NCBI GenBank assembly: GCA_947452295.1
Contig: CANGCK010000007.1
Location: forward strand, 1 to 64,000
Length of the DNA: 64,000 nt
Direction of reading: 5' to 3'
From: Sphingobacteriia bacterium
GTDB lineage: Bacteria > Bacteroidota > Bacteroidia > Chitinophagales > Chitinophagaceae
How positions within the stretch are numbered: the stretch's first letter is position 1; every line of letters starts with the position of its first letter. This document shows positions 27,768-36,144 of the stretch, piece by piece. Below the pieces are notes generated by a model. That model saw only the letters and a list, made by a program, of their open reading frames with translations. It did not search any database and was not told the DNA's origin. Position numbers and translations under genes: made by a program.

Positions 27768-28622
27768 ATGAACACCATCATTATCCCAACTGATTTTTCT
27801 ACTACCGCTGCTAATGCTGCTGAGTTTGCATTGCATTTTGCACAACAGGTTAAAGCTAAAAGAATTTTATTGTTTCATGCATATGAGTTACCTATTGCAT
27901 TAGATCCTTTAATGCCGGGTGTACAAATGTTAGAGTTAGATTCATATAAAAACACTGCGCAAGATAATATTATACATTTCCAAGAAAATTTAGCTGCAAA
28001 ATTCCCTAATACCAATTTGTTAATCGACACTGTTGTTGAATATGGCTCAATCTCTAACGGATTAGAACAAATTGAAAAAAGAGAAAAAATAGAATTTATC
28101 ATCATGGGTATCACCGGTGGTGGCGCTATCGAAGAAACATTAATTGGCAGTAATACAATTTCGGTAGCAAGTTCGTTTGATGTGCCGGTACTTATAATAC
28201 CTCCAATGGCACATTTTGTTAAAGTAGAAAATATTATGTTGGCTTGCGATTTTGATCATGCCGATAAATATATACCGGTAGATATCATCCAACAAATGAT
28301 AGATGATACCAAAGCCAAACTGTTGGTGTTTAATCTAGAGGTAGATATGGAAGAATCTAAAAATAATTACCCGGCAAAAGTAATGGGAGAAGGATTTGCA
28401 GTGCATAGTGTTTTGCAAGATTTTAAACCAGAATATTTCTTTTCTAAAAGTGATGAATATGTAGATGGCGTCAATGATTTTGCAGATACGCATAACGTGC
28501 AAATGATTATCTCTATGCCCAAGCGTCATTCTTTTTTTGAAAAACTATTCATTAAAAGCAGAACAAAGAAATTAGCATTCCATACGCATATTCCTTTGTT
28601 GGTAATTCATAAGAAAGAATAA
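27768..28622 (+). CDS. Universal stress protein, tandem UspA domains
   Basis: This 284-residue cytoplasmic protein has two Usp-like halves. The first begins NTIIIPTDFSTTAANAAEFAL and contains the ATP-binding pattern G-x2-G-x9-G-S-N exactly (GITGGGAIEETLIGSN), followed by the closing strand DVPVLIIPP. The second half begins NIMLACDFDHAD and ends IPLLVIHKKE but lacks the full glycine motif, so it probably does not bind ATP. Start chosen at 27768, since the in-frame extension to 27714 does not fit the family. Such proteins respond to stress or starvation; the partner here is unknown. Confidence 0.9.
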   Translation: MNTIIIPTDFSTTAANAAEFALHFAQQVKAKRILLFHAYELPIALDPLMPGVQMLELDSYKNTAQDNIIHFQENLAAKFPNTNLLIDTVVEYGSISNGLEQIEKREKIEFIIMGITGGGAIEETLIGSNTISVASSFDVPVLIIPPMAHFVKVENIMLACDFDHADKYIPVDIIQQMIDDTKAKLLVFNLEVDMEESKNNYPAKVMGEGFAVHSVLQDFKPEYFFSKSDEYVDGVNDFADTHNVQMIISMPKRHSFFEKLFIKSRTKKLAFHTHIPLLVIHKKE

Positions 28623-28625
28623 GTG

Positions 28626-28678
28626 TGGGTATTCAGAAAGTTATTATAGCTTAAAAAGATAATACCCATATTTTTTTA
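28626..28678 (+). terminator. Probable terminator after usp
   Basis: Eight-base arms (TGGGTATT at 28626-28633, AATACCCA at 28661-28668) with a long loop, followed by a T run at 28671-28677. It lies between usp and the convergent mntA-like gene. Confidence 0.55.
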
Positions 28679-28691
28679 AAGTTCTTTTTCT

Positions 28692-29030
28692 TTATACGCT
28701 GCTTTTTTGTTCATTTAATATCGATTGACAAGAAGTATACAATACTTCATGATGCGCTGCAATATTTTTATGAAAACTTTCGGGTAGCATTGCCCAATCT
28801 CTTAATTCAACTAAAATTGGGATTTGGCTGTCTCTAATTTTCTCGCATAAGTCTATATAAGTTTCCATGGGAATTTTGCTTAAATCGGCACTTCTTACCA
28901 CTAAATCTAAATCACTTCCGTCATGTGCACCGCCCTTAACTCGACTTCCATAAGCCCATACTTCAATAGGGATATCGGCAGTATTAAAAATAGCAATTAA
29001 TCGCTCTTTATCTTTTTCCCTTAACAACAT
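28692..29030 (-). CDS. MNT-domain nucleotidyltransferase (MntA-like antitoxin)
   Basis: This 112-residue minimal nucleotidyltransferase has the exact G-S-x10-D-x-D signature (GSRVKGGAHDGSDLDLVV, about residues 28-45), the active-site motif of MntA antitoxins, which inactivate HepT toxins by adding AMP to a tyrosine. A third acidic residue is likely in ILVELRDW. The start codon follows the stop of the HEPN gene with no gap, which indicates tight coupling. The pair resembles the HI0073/HI0074 type HEPN/MNT modules and type VII toxin-antitoxin systems. Activity as an antitoxin is inferred from family knowledge. Confidence 0.85.
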   Translation of the reverse strand: MLLREKDKERLIAIFNTADIPIEVWAYGSRVKGGAHDGSDLDLVVRSADLSKIPMETYIDLCEKIRDSQIPILVELRDWAMLPESFHKNIAAHHEVLYTSCQSILNEQKSSV

Positions 29031-29456
29031 TTATTCAATATTTTGAGAATTTATAATTTCGGCCAATTCGGTAGCATCTGTAATAAACTTAGGTAATAGT
29101 AAAAGTGTTTCTTCCGAAAAATTTACGCCGTAATCATGTGCTGTATTATTTCTATTATCTCTATACAATAGCCATCTTTCACATGATTCATCAGTGATCA
29201 AACTACGTAAAACTGCCTGACGGAAAACATCCTTAAAATAAAGTTTATCAACTTCGCTGGAGGAATGGAAATAAGGCTTTAATACTTTTCTTAACAACTT
29301 GCCAGATTGTTCTATTATAATTTCATATTCTTTAATACAAGCAGAACGGTATAAGTCATATTCAATATCTTCAATATTCGTTTTATTTAGCAAGAGGTAA
29401 GCTTTGCTTAATGTTGCTATACAACGTGCCAAATAGGTAGTATCAATTATGCTCAT
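29031..29456 (-). CDS. HEPN-domain protein (HepT/HI0074-like toxin)
   Basis: This 141-residue helical protein ends its domain with the HEPN RNase-type motif R-x4-H (YRDNRNNTAHDYG, about residues 98-110), and the wider pattern RDNRNxTAH resembles the HI0074 group annotated as nucleotidyltransferase substrate-binding proteins. In studied systems the R-x4-6-H motif makes HEPN an RNA-cutting toxin, and a nearby Tyr (here the Tyr after the His and Asp) is AMPylated by the MNT partner. The gene is directly upstream of the mntA-like gene on the same strand. About 116 bases without features separate it from nadE. Confidence 0.85.
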   Translation of the reverse strand: MSIIDTTYLARCIATLSKAYLLLNKTNIEDIEYDLYRSACIKEYEIIIEQSGKLLRKVLKPYFHSSSEVDKLYFKDVFRQAVLRSLITDESCERWLLYRDNRNNTAHDYGVNFSEETLLLLPKFITDATELAEIINSQNIE

Positions 29457-29572
29457 ATTGCATTTCCTTTAATGTAATGTATTGCTCGATGAATGTTAAA
29501 TGTAAAGTTCCTTGATTTTTTGTTATTGAAATAATTTGTTTCCAAAGAGTTGTTGCGTAAAAACAAATCAGC

Positions 29573-31255
29573 TTAACTCAAATACTTCCCTACAATGGGC
29601 ATCCTTCTTCCTACTCCAAAAGCCTTTGGCGAAACGCGTATGATAGGACAAAATTGATTGCGCTTGTATTCATTGTTGTTCACCATTTTTAAGGTTCTGT
29701 CTACCAGGACAGCATCAAACCCTTGTGCCTTAATATCTGCAGGACTCTTTCGCTTTTCAATGTATTGAAACAAAATCTTGTCAAGCACCGAATAGTCAGG
29801 TAAGCTGTCGCTGTCTTTTTGATTAGGACGTAATTCTGCACTAGGTGCTTTGATAATTATATTGCTTGGTATGATTTCTTGATTACGATTGATGTATCGC
29901 GCCAACGCATATACTTGTACTTTATAGCAATCACCTAATATGCCCAAACCGCCTGCCATATCACCATATAAAGTGCCATAGCCAGTGGCTAATTCACTTT
30001 TGTTGGAAGTATTCAATAAAATATATCCGAACTTATTGGCAATGGCCATCAACAAATTACCCCTGCTTCGGCTCTGAATATTTTCTTCCGCTAATGAAAA
30101 AGGCAATCCGTTAAACAAGGGCGATAAAGTGTGAAGGAAGCTTTCGTACACATCGTTAATTTTAATGATTTCGTATGGATTATTCAAATTCTTACTTAAT
30201 TGAACTGCATCATCAACAGAATGCTCAGTAGAGTAGGGTGATGGCATTAAAATAGCTCGTACATTTTCTGCTCCTAATGCATCACAAGCCAATGCAACGG
30301 TTACTGCCGAATCTATTCCGCCCGATGATCCAAGAATGGCTTTTTTGAATCCCATTTTGTTAAAATAATCTTTAATGCCCAATATGAGTGCATCGTATAT
30401 CTGTGCAATGTTTAATTCTTCTTCTAAGCCAGATGGGTTTAATTCTTTATCGGGCATTCTACTGGCGGTCTCAATAATTGCTCCATTTATAGTGCCATTA
30501 TCATTTAATTCAACATATTCAAGTGCTTCAACAAACATGGGCAACGCTTTGCATAAATTGGCATCTTTATCAAATACCAAAGACGCACCATCAAATACTA
30601 TTTCTGTTTGACTACCCACTGCATTGCAATAAAATAAAGGAATCTTGTATTTAAGTACGTTGGCTTTTATCACTGCCTTTCTATCTTCATCATGTGTGTA
30701 ATCAAAAGGAGAAGCACTTAAATTGAGCATTAAATCTGGTTGCTGCAGCATCAATTGATCCATCGGGCAAATTCGGTAAAGCGGGTTGTCGCCAAGGTTC
30801 CAAATATCTTCACAAATAGTTACCGCTATTTTTTTTCCTTTAAACTCCACCACCTTCCATTCAAAAGCGGGCTCAAAGTATCGATATTCATCAAATACAT
30901 CGTAAGTAGGTAGCAGCGTTTTATGTATCTCTGCCTTTATTTCCTGTTCATATAAAAAATAGGCAACATTAAATAGATTCTTGCCTTTTTGTAGGGTATT
31001 TCTTGCCGGACCACCTATTAATACCCCAATCGTATCAGCATGTTGTTTGATTTTTTCAACAGCAGCTTGGCATTGGTCAATAAAATCATCAAATTCCACA
31101 AAATCTCTGGCAGGATAGCCACAAACACTCATTTCACTGAATAGAATCAGGTCGCCGCCGGCCGATTTGGCTTTTTCAACAGCCTCAATGATCTTATTGG
31201 TATTATATTCGAAGTTGCCAATGTGATAGTTTTGTTGAGCTATAAAAATTTTCAT
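29573..31255 (-). CDS. nadE: Glutamine-dependent NAD+ synthetase
   Basis: This 560-residue two-domain enzyme makes NAD+ from deamido-NAD+, ATP and glutamine. The N-terminal nitrilase-like domain (residues ~1-260) supplies ammonia: Glu in LILFSEMSVCGYPARD, Lys in HKTLLPTYDVFDEYR and the nucleophile Cys in VTICEDIWN. The C-terminal synthetase domain has the ATP pyrophosphatase loop LGSSGGIDSAVT and later NTSNKSELATGYGTLYGDMAGG. Length and order match the fused bacterial NadE. It is divergent from the GldB-like gene with 56 bases between the two starts. Confidence 0.96.
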   Translation of the reverse strand: MKIFIAQQNYHIGNFEYNTNKIIEAVEKAKSAGGDLILFSEMSVCGYPARDFVEFDDFIDQCQAAVEKIKQHADTIGVLIGGPARNTLQKGKNLFNVAYFLYEQEIKAEIHKTLLPTYDVFDEYRYFEPAFEWKVVEFKGKKIAVTICEDIWNLGDNPLYRICPMDQLMLQQPDLMLNLSASPFDYTHDEDRKAVIKANVLKYKIPLFYCNAVGSQTEIVFDGASLVFDKDANLCKALPMFVEALEYVELNDNGTINGAIIETASRMPDKELNPSGLEEELNIAQIYDALILGIKDYFNKMGFKKAILGSSGGIDSAVTVALACDALGAENVRAILMPSPYSTEHSVDDAVQLSKNLNNPYEIIKINDVYESFLHTLSPLFNGLPFSLAEENIQSRSRGNLLMAIANKFGYILLNTSNKSELATGYGTLYGDMAGGLGILGDCYKVQVYALARYINRNQEIIPSNIIIKAPSAELRPNQKDSDSLPDYSVLDKILFQYIEKRKSPADIKAQGFDAVLVDRTLKMVNNNEYKRNQFCPIIRVSPKAFGVGRRMPIVGKYLS

Positions 31256-31311
31256 TGTACAAATTTCTGCATTTTAACAACATCATAAGTAACCTTTCCG
31301 TTTATTCGCAT

Positions 31312-32313
31312 ATGAAAAGTTTTATTTTTTCCATTTTTACCGTTATGGTGTTGTTTTCTTGTACCGAAAGCAGAAAATTACCTGATGTTTCAGGTATTAC
31401 CATCAATCTCACTACCCAGCGATTTGAAAAAGATTTTTTTAATGTTGATACTTTACAAATCGATCATTCGATGGAGCTGCTGCATCAAAAATTTCCCGGA
31501 TTTACATCCGATTTTGTATTTAATATTTTAGGATCTACGCCTCAAACAGCCGATGCAGATATTCGATCTTTTATCCATTCTTATCAGTTAATTTATAATA
31601 ACACCAATAAAACTTTTGCAGATATAAAATGGATTGAAAATGATGTGAAAAAAGGATTTCAATACATTCAATATTATTTCCCTGAATATAAATTGCCTAA
31701 AAAGCTAATTACTTATATAGGCCCTATCAATAGTTTTGGATGTATTCTTACGCAAGATGCGGTAGCTGTTGGTTTACAGTTGTTTCTTGGAAAAGAACAT
31801 CCTATTTATCAAAGCGAACAGGGACAAGCTTTGTATCCAGCTTTTGTTTCAAGAAGATTTGAGCCAAATTATATTTCGGTAAGTATAATGAAAAATATAA
31901 TCGATGATATGTATCCGGCAGCCAAACCCGGCAAGCCAATGGTAGAGCAGATGGTAGAATTGGGAAAGCGATTGTTTTTACTCGACCAATTTCTGCCACA
32001 TATTGCAGACAGCTTAAAAACAGGCTATACACAAGCTCAATTAGAGGGCTGTATAAAAAATGAAAAAAATATTTGGAGCATGTTTATTCAAAACGATTTA
32101 CTATACAAATCTGATCCACAAATTACCCGCGATTATTTAAACGATGCACCACATACTCAAGAATTAGGGGAGGGCTCTCCTGGAAATATTGGTCAGTTTA
32201 TTGGTTGGCAAATCGTAAAAAAGTGGATGAAGAAAAATAATACAAAAAGTTTAAAAGAATTGATGGAAAAGAATCCAGTTAGTCTGTTTAATGAAGCTAA
32301 ATATAAGCCATAG
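31312..32313 (+). CDS. GldB-like lipoprotein
   Basis: The ATG at 31312 gives a lipoprotein signal with lipobox MVLFSC (Cys17); an upstream in-frame ATG at 31255 would destroy it. The mature 317-residue protein matches the GldB family of gliding-motility lipoproteins: QRFEKDFFNVD at the start, FPGFTSDFVFNILG, a tract around YIGPINSFGC, and the C-terminal GEGSPGNIGQFIGWQIVKKWM. GldB is needed for gliding and type IX secretion in Flavobacterium, and homologues also occur in non-gliders. It agrees with the T9SS-dependent protein at the left end of the window. No gldC is seen beside it. Confidence 0.85.
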   Translation: MKSFIFSIFTVMVLFSCTESRKLPDVSGITINLTTQRFEKDFFNVDTLQIDHSMELLHQKFPGFTSDFVFNILGSTPQTADADIRSFIHSYQLIYNNTNKTFADIKWIENDVKKGFQYIQYYFPEYKLPKKLITYIGPINSFGCILTQDAVAVGLQLFLGKEHPIYQSEQGQALYPAFVSRRFEPNYISVSIMKNIIDDMYPAAKPGKPMVEQMVELGKRLFLLDQFLPHIADSLKTGYTQAQLEGCIKNEKNIWSMFIQNDLLYKSDPQITRDYLNDAPHTQELGEGSPGNIGQFIGWQIVKKWMKKNNTKSLKELMEKNPVSLFNEAKYKP

Positions 32314-32323
32314 AATTAATAGC

Positions 32324-32710
32324 TTAATTTAGTTTACTAGGCGCCAATAATTCAAAAGCAGGAATTTTTACAGTAAACAACTCTTTATTGTTTAAATTTT
32401 CCATTTGATAACTGCCCCACATTTTACCCATTTCGGTTTTAAGACTGCAACCACTAACATATTGGTAGTTTTCACCTGCTTGTAATACTGGTTGAACGCC
32501 CACAACTCCTTCTCCTTCAACTTCTCTTTTCTCTCCATTACTGTCGAAAATAAACCATTGTCTCCTTAATAATTTTACAGCAAATTTGTTGTGATTTTCA
32601 ATAGTAATTCTATAGGCAAACATAAATTCACCCTTTATTGGATTACTATAATCCGATTGAAAAAATGTTTCAACGGTTACTTCTATGCCTGCAGAAATTT
32701 TTGAAATCAT
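32324..32710 (-). CDS. apaG: ApaG domain protein
   Basis: This 128-residue protein is a single ApaG beta-sandwich: VTVETFFQ, FMFAYRITIENHN, VKLLRRQWFIFDSNG, VVGVQPVLQAGENYQYVSGC and the conserved GSYQM. The family was tied to cobalt/magnesium efflux in enterobacteria and has a fibronectin-III-like fold, with the glycine-rich GVVGVQP turn resembling a nucleotide-binding loop. The biochemical role is not settled. It converges with the gldB-like gene (10 bases apart) and is divergent from icd. Confidence 0.92.
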   Translation of the reverse strand: MISKISAGIEVTVETFFQSDYSNPIKGEFMFAYRITIENHNKFAVKLLRRQWFIFDSNGEKREVEGEGVVGVQPVLQAGENYQYVSGCSLKTEMGKMWGSYQMENLNNKELFTVKIPAFELLAPSKLN

Positions 32711-32816
32711 AACTTATGAGGTTAATGCTAGTAAAATTAGGGAAATAATCTGCTATTTTTTGTTCAATTAATTGATTAATTCACAATGTGAATAAACAAA
32801 TACTAACAACGGTTCG

Positions 32817-32824
32817 TACATTTG
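32817..32824 (+). promoter_or_regulatory. -7 box upstream of icd
   Basis: TACATTTG, a perfect TAnnTTTG box ending 19 bases before the icd ATG. No clear -33 box at standard spacing. Confidence 0.5.
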
Positions 32825-32843
32825 CGCCATATAAATCTTGTAT

Positions 32844-34298
32844 ATGACAAAAATTGCTGTTGCCAAAGGTGATGGAATAGGCCCGGAAATAATGGATGCC
32901 GTTTTATCTATTTTTAATGCTGCTAAAGTGCCGTTAGAATATGAATTTGTTGATATGGGTAAGTGGGTGTTTGACAAAGGGTATAGCAATGGAATGACTC
33001 CAGACGCACAATCTACAATTGAATCATTGGGGATTTTGTTTAAAGGTCCCATGGAAACACCTAAAGGTAAAGGGGTGAAAAGTGTAAATGTAACTGCACG
33101 TAAAACATGGAATACGTATGCCAATAAAAGAACTTTTCAAACCCTCCATGGTGTAGATACTGTTTTTAGTAAAGCGGGTATTCCTATTGACATAACAATT
33201 GTTCGTGAAAATATTGAAGATACTTATGGGGGCATAGAGCACATGTTAACACAGGATGTAGCGTTAAGTCGCAGATTTATTACAAGACCTGGTAGCTTAC
33301 AAGTGATCAAGTATGCTTTTGAAATGGCTAAGAAAAAAGGGGCAAAAAGAATTACCTGTGGTCATAAGGCTAACATCATGAAAATCACCGATGGGCTCTT
33401 TTTAGAAGTATTTAATGAAGTGGCTAAAGAATACCCCGAATTAAAAGCCGATGATGTAATTGTAGATGATTTATGTATGAAATTGGCTAGCCGCCCCGAT
33501 TTATTTGATGTAGTGGTTCTTACTAATTTGCAAGGTGATATTGTAAGTGATTTATGTGCTGGTTTAGTTGGTGGACTGGGCTTTGCCCCATCAGCTAATA
33601 TTGGTGATCATATTTCCATTTTTGAAGCAGTGCATGGCACAGCACCCGATATAGCTGGAAAAAATATTGCCAATCCAACTGCATTGTTGTTGAGCGGGTT
33701 TGGAATGTTACGCCATTTAGGATTAATGGAAACATCAGCCATGATTGAAAATGCATTATTATTTACTTTAGAAAGTGGCCTACATACCGGTGATTTTGGT
33801 GATAAATCAACAAAATCCCTCAACACTCCCGAATTTGCTCAAGCCATCATCAGCAATTTTGGAAAACAGCCTATTCATCATCCTCGCCCAATATTAAGTA
33901 ATCATTATGTTACTCCCACTCATTTTAAATTGGAAAAAAATCCAATGTTAGAAACTGCCGGTAAAGATGAACAGTATATAATTGGCGTAGATATGTTTAT
34001 TGAAAGCAATGAGCAACCCAACCAAATTGCCGAAAAATGCTTGAAACATACAATGGGCTTATTTAAATTAGTAACCATATCAAACAGAGGCACACAAGTA
34101 TGGCCTACCGGATCTGTATTCACAAATCTTGTAAATCAGTTCCGTTGTAGGTTCGAAAGTGTTGGAGAAGTACCTGTTACTCAAACCGATTTATTAGAAT
34201 TGTATAAGTTAATGATTACAGATTTTAAAGTTGCCTCAACCGAAGTATTAAACGTTTGGGGAGGGAAAAAAGCCTATAGTTTAGCACAAGGCCAATAA
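32844..34298 (+). CDS. icd: Isocitrate dehydrogenase, NADP-type with C-terminal extension
   Basis: This TCA-cycle enzyme oxidatively decarboxylates isocitrate to 2-oxoglutarate. The 484-residue protein has the beta-decarboxylating dehydrogenase fold: KGDGIGPEIMDA at the start, RENIEDTYGGIEH, the catalytic Lys region ITCGHKANIMK and the metal-binding Asp series in LTNLQGDIVSDLCAGLVGGLG, then the cofactor segment AVHGTAPDIAGKNIANPTA. About 150 extra residues after this core make it the long type seen in Thermus and many Bacteroidota rather than the 416-residue E. coli type. NADP use is inferred from family. The frame is open two codons earlier from a TTG, but ATG 32844 is preferred. Confidence 0.92.
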   Translation: MTKIAVAKGDGIGPEIMDAVLSIFNAAKVPLEYEFVDMGKWVFDKGYSNGMTPDAQSTIESLGILFKGPMETPKGKGVKSVNVTARKTWNTYANKRTFQTLHGVDTVFSKAGIPIDITIVRENIEDTYGGIEHMLTQDVALSRRFITRPGSLQVIKYAFEMAKKKGAKRITCGHKANIMKITDGLFLEVFNEVAKEYPELKADDVIVDDLCMKLASRPDLFDVVVLTNLQGDIVSDLCAGLVGGLGFAPSANIGDHISIFEAVHGTAPDIAGKNIANPTALLLSGFGMLRHLGLMETSAMIENALLFTLESGLHTGDFGDKSTKSLNTPEFAQAIISNFGKQPIHHPRPILSNHYVTPTHFKLEKNPMLETAGKDEQYIIGVDMFIESNEQPNQIAEKCLKHTMGLFKLVTISNRGTQVWPTGSVFTNLVNQFRCRFESVGEVPVTQTDLLELYKLMITDFKVASTEVLNVWGGKKAYSLAQGQ

Positions 34299-34318
34299 TT
34301 TTTTTAGCGATTATATAA

Positions 34319-34363
34319 AAAAAAGGTTGGATTTTGACTATTTGTCAAAATCCAACCTTTTTT
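34319..34363 (+). terminator. Strong Rho-independent terminator after icd
   Basis: Perfect 18-base arms (34321-34338 and 34344-34361, containing GGTTGGATTTTGAC) with a 5-base loop and a T run. It isolates icd from the E2 gene. Confidence 0.93.
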
Positions 34364-34431
34364 CATAGGATTATGCTACCAATAAGTTGATTTTTACCGT
34401 AATTTCACGGCTCATAAAAGTATACATAGAG

Positions 34432-36078
34432 ATGGCTGAAGTGATATTAATGCCCCGTTTAAGTGATACCATGACAGAAGGTGTAATTGCTGCATGGCAT
34501 AAAAAGGTAGGAGACCAAGTAAAAAAGGGTGAATTATTGGCTGAAGTAGAAACCGATAAAGCTACCATGGAACTTGAAAGTTATAAAGATGGTGTTTTGT
34601 TGCACATCGGTACTCCTGTTGGCGGAAAGCTACAAGTGAATGATTTGTTGGCCATTTTTGGAAATGCAGGTGAAGACGTAACTGCATTAATTAATCAACA
34701 TGCTAATGGTGTTGCCACCGCAGCTGTTGAAACTTCTACTCCTCCTACAACTACTGAAGTTTCACCTACTTCAAGCACTGTTTCTACTGCTAACGTAGCA
34801 GCAATGGAAGAAGTGGTATTAATGCCTCGCTTAAGTGATACTATGACAGAAGGTGTTATTGCAGCTTGGAATAAGAAAGTGGGGGAAGTGGTGAAAAAAG
34901 GCGATGTGTTGGCCGATATTGAAACTGATAAAGCTACCATGGAGCTGGAAAGTTATAAGGATGGTGTTTTATTATACCAAGGTGCTAAAGCCGGAGAGAA
35001 AATATTAGTGAATGATTTGCTTTGCATTATTGGTAAGCCAGGTTTAGATGTAAATAGCATTGTTGCTGCGGTTAAAGCAAGTGGCGGAAATACTCCTGCT
35101 GCAGCTCCTGCGCAAACAGCAACCGCGCCTCAACAAATTGCTCAACCTGCTTTGCAGCCTGCTGCTGAAGAAGTAGTAAACGAAGGTAGAATATTAGCTT
35201 CTCCATTGGCTAAAAAGTTAGCTGCTGAAAAAGGCATTGATTTAAAATATGTAAAAGGTTCTGGCGATAACGGAAGAATTACTAAAACCGATGTGGACAG
35301 TCATTCTCCAGCTGCCAATGCTGCCGCGGCTCCTGTAGCAGCAAAAACTGAAGCAAAAGCAGCAGCTCCTGTTATTCCTGCCGCTCCTTTGGGTACGGTA
35401 AGTTATACCGATGTGCCGGTTTCTCAAATGCGTAAAGTAATTGCCAAACGATTAAGCGAAAGCTTATTTACTGCACCTCATTTTTTCCTTACCATGAGTA
35501 TCGACATGGATGCGGCTATTGCTGCACGCGCTAAAATGAATGAGCTTGCTCCGGTAAAAATTAGCTTTAACGACATGGTGTTAAAAGCAACAGCAATGGC
35601 GTTGAAGCAACACCCTAAAGTAAACAGTAGCTGGATGGGCGATTTTATTCGCTATAACAACCACGTTAATATTGGAGTTGCAGTTGCGGTGGATGAAGGT
35701 TTATTAGTGCCAGTGGTGCGTTTTGCTGATGGGAAATCACTGAGCCAAATTGGTGCCGAAGTAAAAGATTACGCGCAAAAAGCTAAAGACAAAAAATTAC
35801 AACCTGCCGATTGGGAAGGAAGTACTTTCACCATTTCTAATTTAGGCATGTTTGGCATAGATCAGTTCACAGCAATTATTAACCCACCCGATTCTTGTAT
35901 TTTAGCCGTAGGAGGTATTGCTCAAGAACCTGTAGTGAAAAAAGGTCAAGTGGTTGCAGGTAATGTTATGAAAGTTACCTTGAGTTGCGATCATAGAGTA
36001 GTAGATGGTGCAACAGGTGCCGCTTTCCTTCAAACATTAAAACAATTATTAGAAGAGCCGGTAAGAATGTTGGTATAA
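34432..36078 (+). CDS. Pyruvate dehydrogenase E2 (dihydrolipoamide acetyltransferase)
   Basis: The 548-residue E2 core of the pyruvate dehydrogenase complex transfers acetyl groups from lipoamide to CoA. It has two tandem lipoyl domains (residues ~1-80 and ~125-205; lipoyl lysines Lys43 and Lys167 in ETDKATMELES), Ala/Pro/Thr-rich linkers, a peripheral subunit-binding domain (ILASPLAKKLAAEKGIDL) and a catalytic domain with DHRVVDGATG (His521). The long upstream frame from 34387 is rejected because MAEVILMPRLSD is the family start. The two lipoyl domains are nearly identical even in DNA, implying recent duplication. E1 and E3 genes are not beside it. Confidence 0.93.
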   Translation: MAEVILMPRLSDTMTEGVIAAWHKKVGDQVKKGELLAEVETDKATMELESYKDGVLLHIGTPVGGKLQVNDLLAIFGNAGEDVTALINQHANGVATAAVETSTPPTTTEVSPTSSTVSTANVAAMEEVVLMPRLSDTMTEGVIAAWNKKVGEVVKKGDVLADIETDKATMELESYKDGVLLYQGAKAGEKILVNDLLCIIGKPGLDVNSIVAAVKASGGNTPAAAPAQTATAPQQIAQPALQPAAEEVVNEGRILASPLAKKLAAEKGIDLKYVKGSGDNGRITKTDVDSHSPAANAAAAPVAAKTEAKAAAPVIPAAPLGTVSYTDVPVSQMRKVIAKRLSESLFTAPHFFLTMSIDMDAAIAARAKMNELAPVKISFNDMVLKATAMALKQHPKVNSSWMGDFIRYNNHVNIGVAVAVDEGLLVPVVRFADGKSLSQIGAEVKDYAQKAKDKKLQPADWEGSTFTISNLGMFGIDQFTAIINPPDSCILAVGGIAQEPVVKKGQVVAGNVMKVTLSCDHRVVDGATGAAFLQTLKQLLEEPVRMLV

Positions 36079-36105
36079 CAACTTATTGCAACTTCTTTAC
36101 AATAA

Positions 36106-36142
36106 AAAAATCCCCGATAACAAATATTATCGGGGATTTTTA
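36106..36142. terminator. Bidirectional terminator between E2 and metalloprotease genes
   Basis: Perfect 15-base arms (36106-36120 and 36127-36141; core ATCCCCGATAA) with a 6-base loop, an A run on one side and a T run on the other. It serves the two convergent genes. Confidence 0.93.
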
Positions 36143-36144
36143 AT

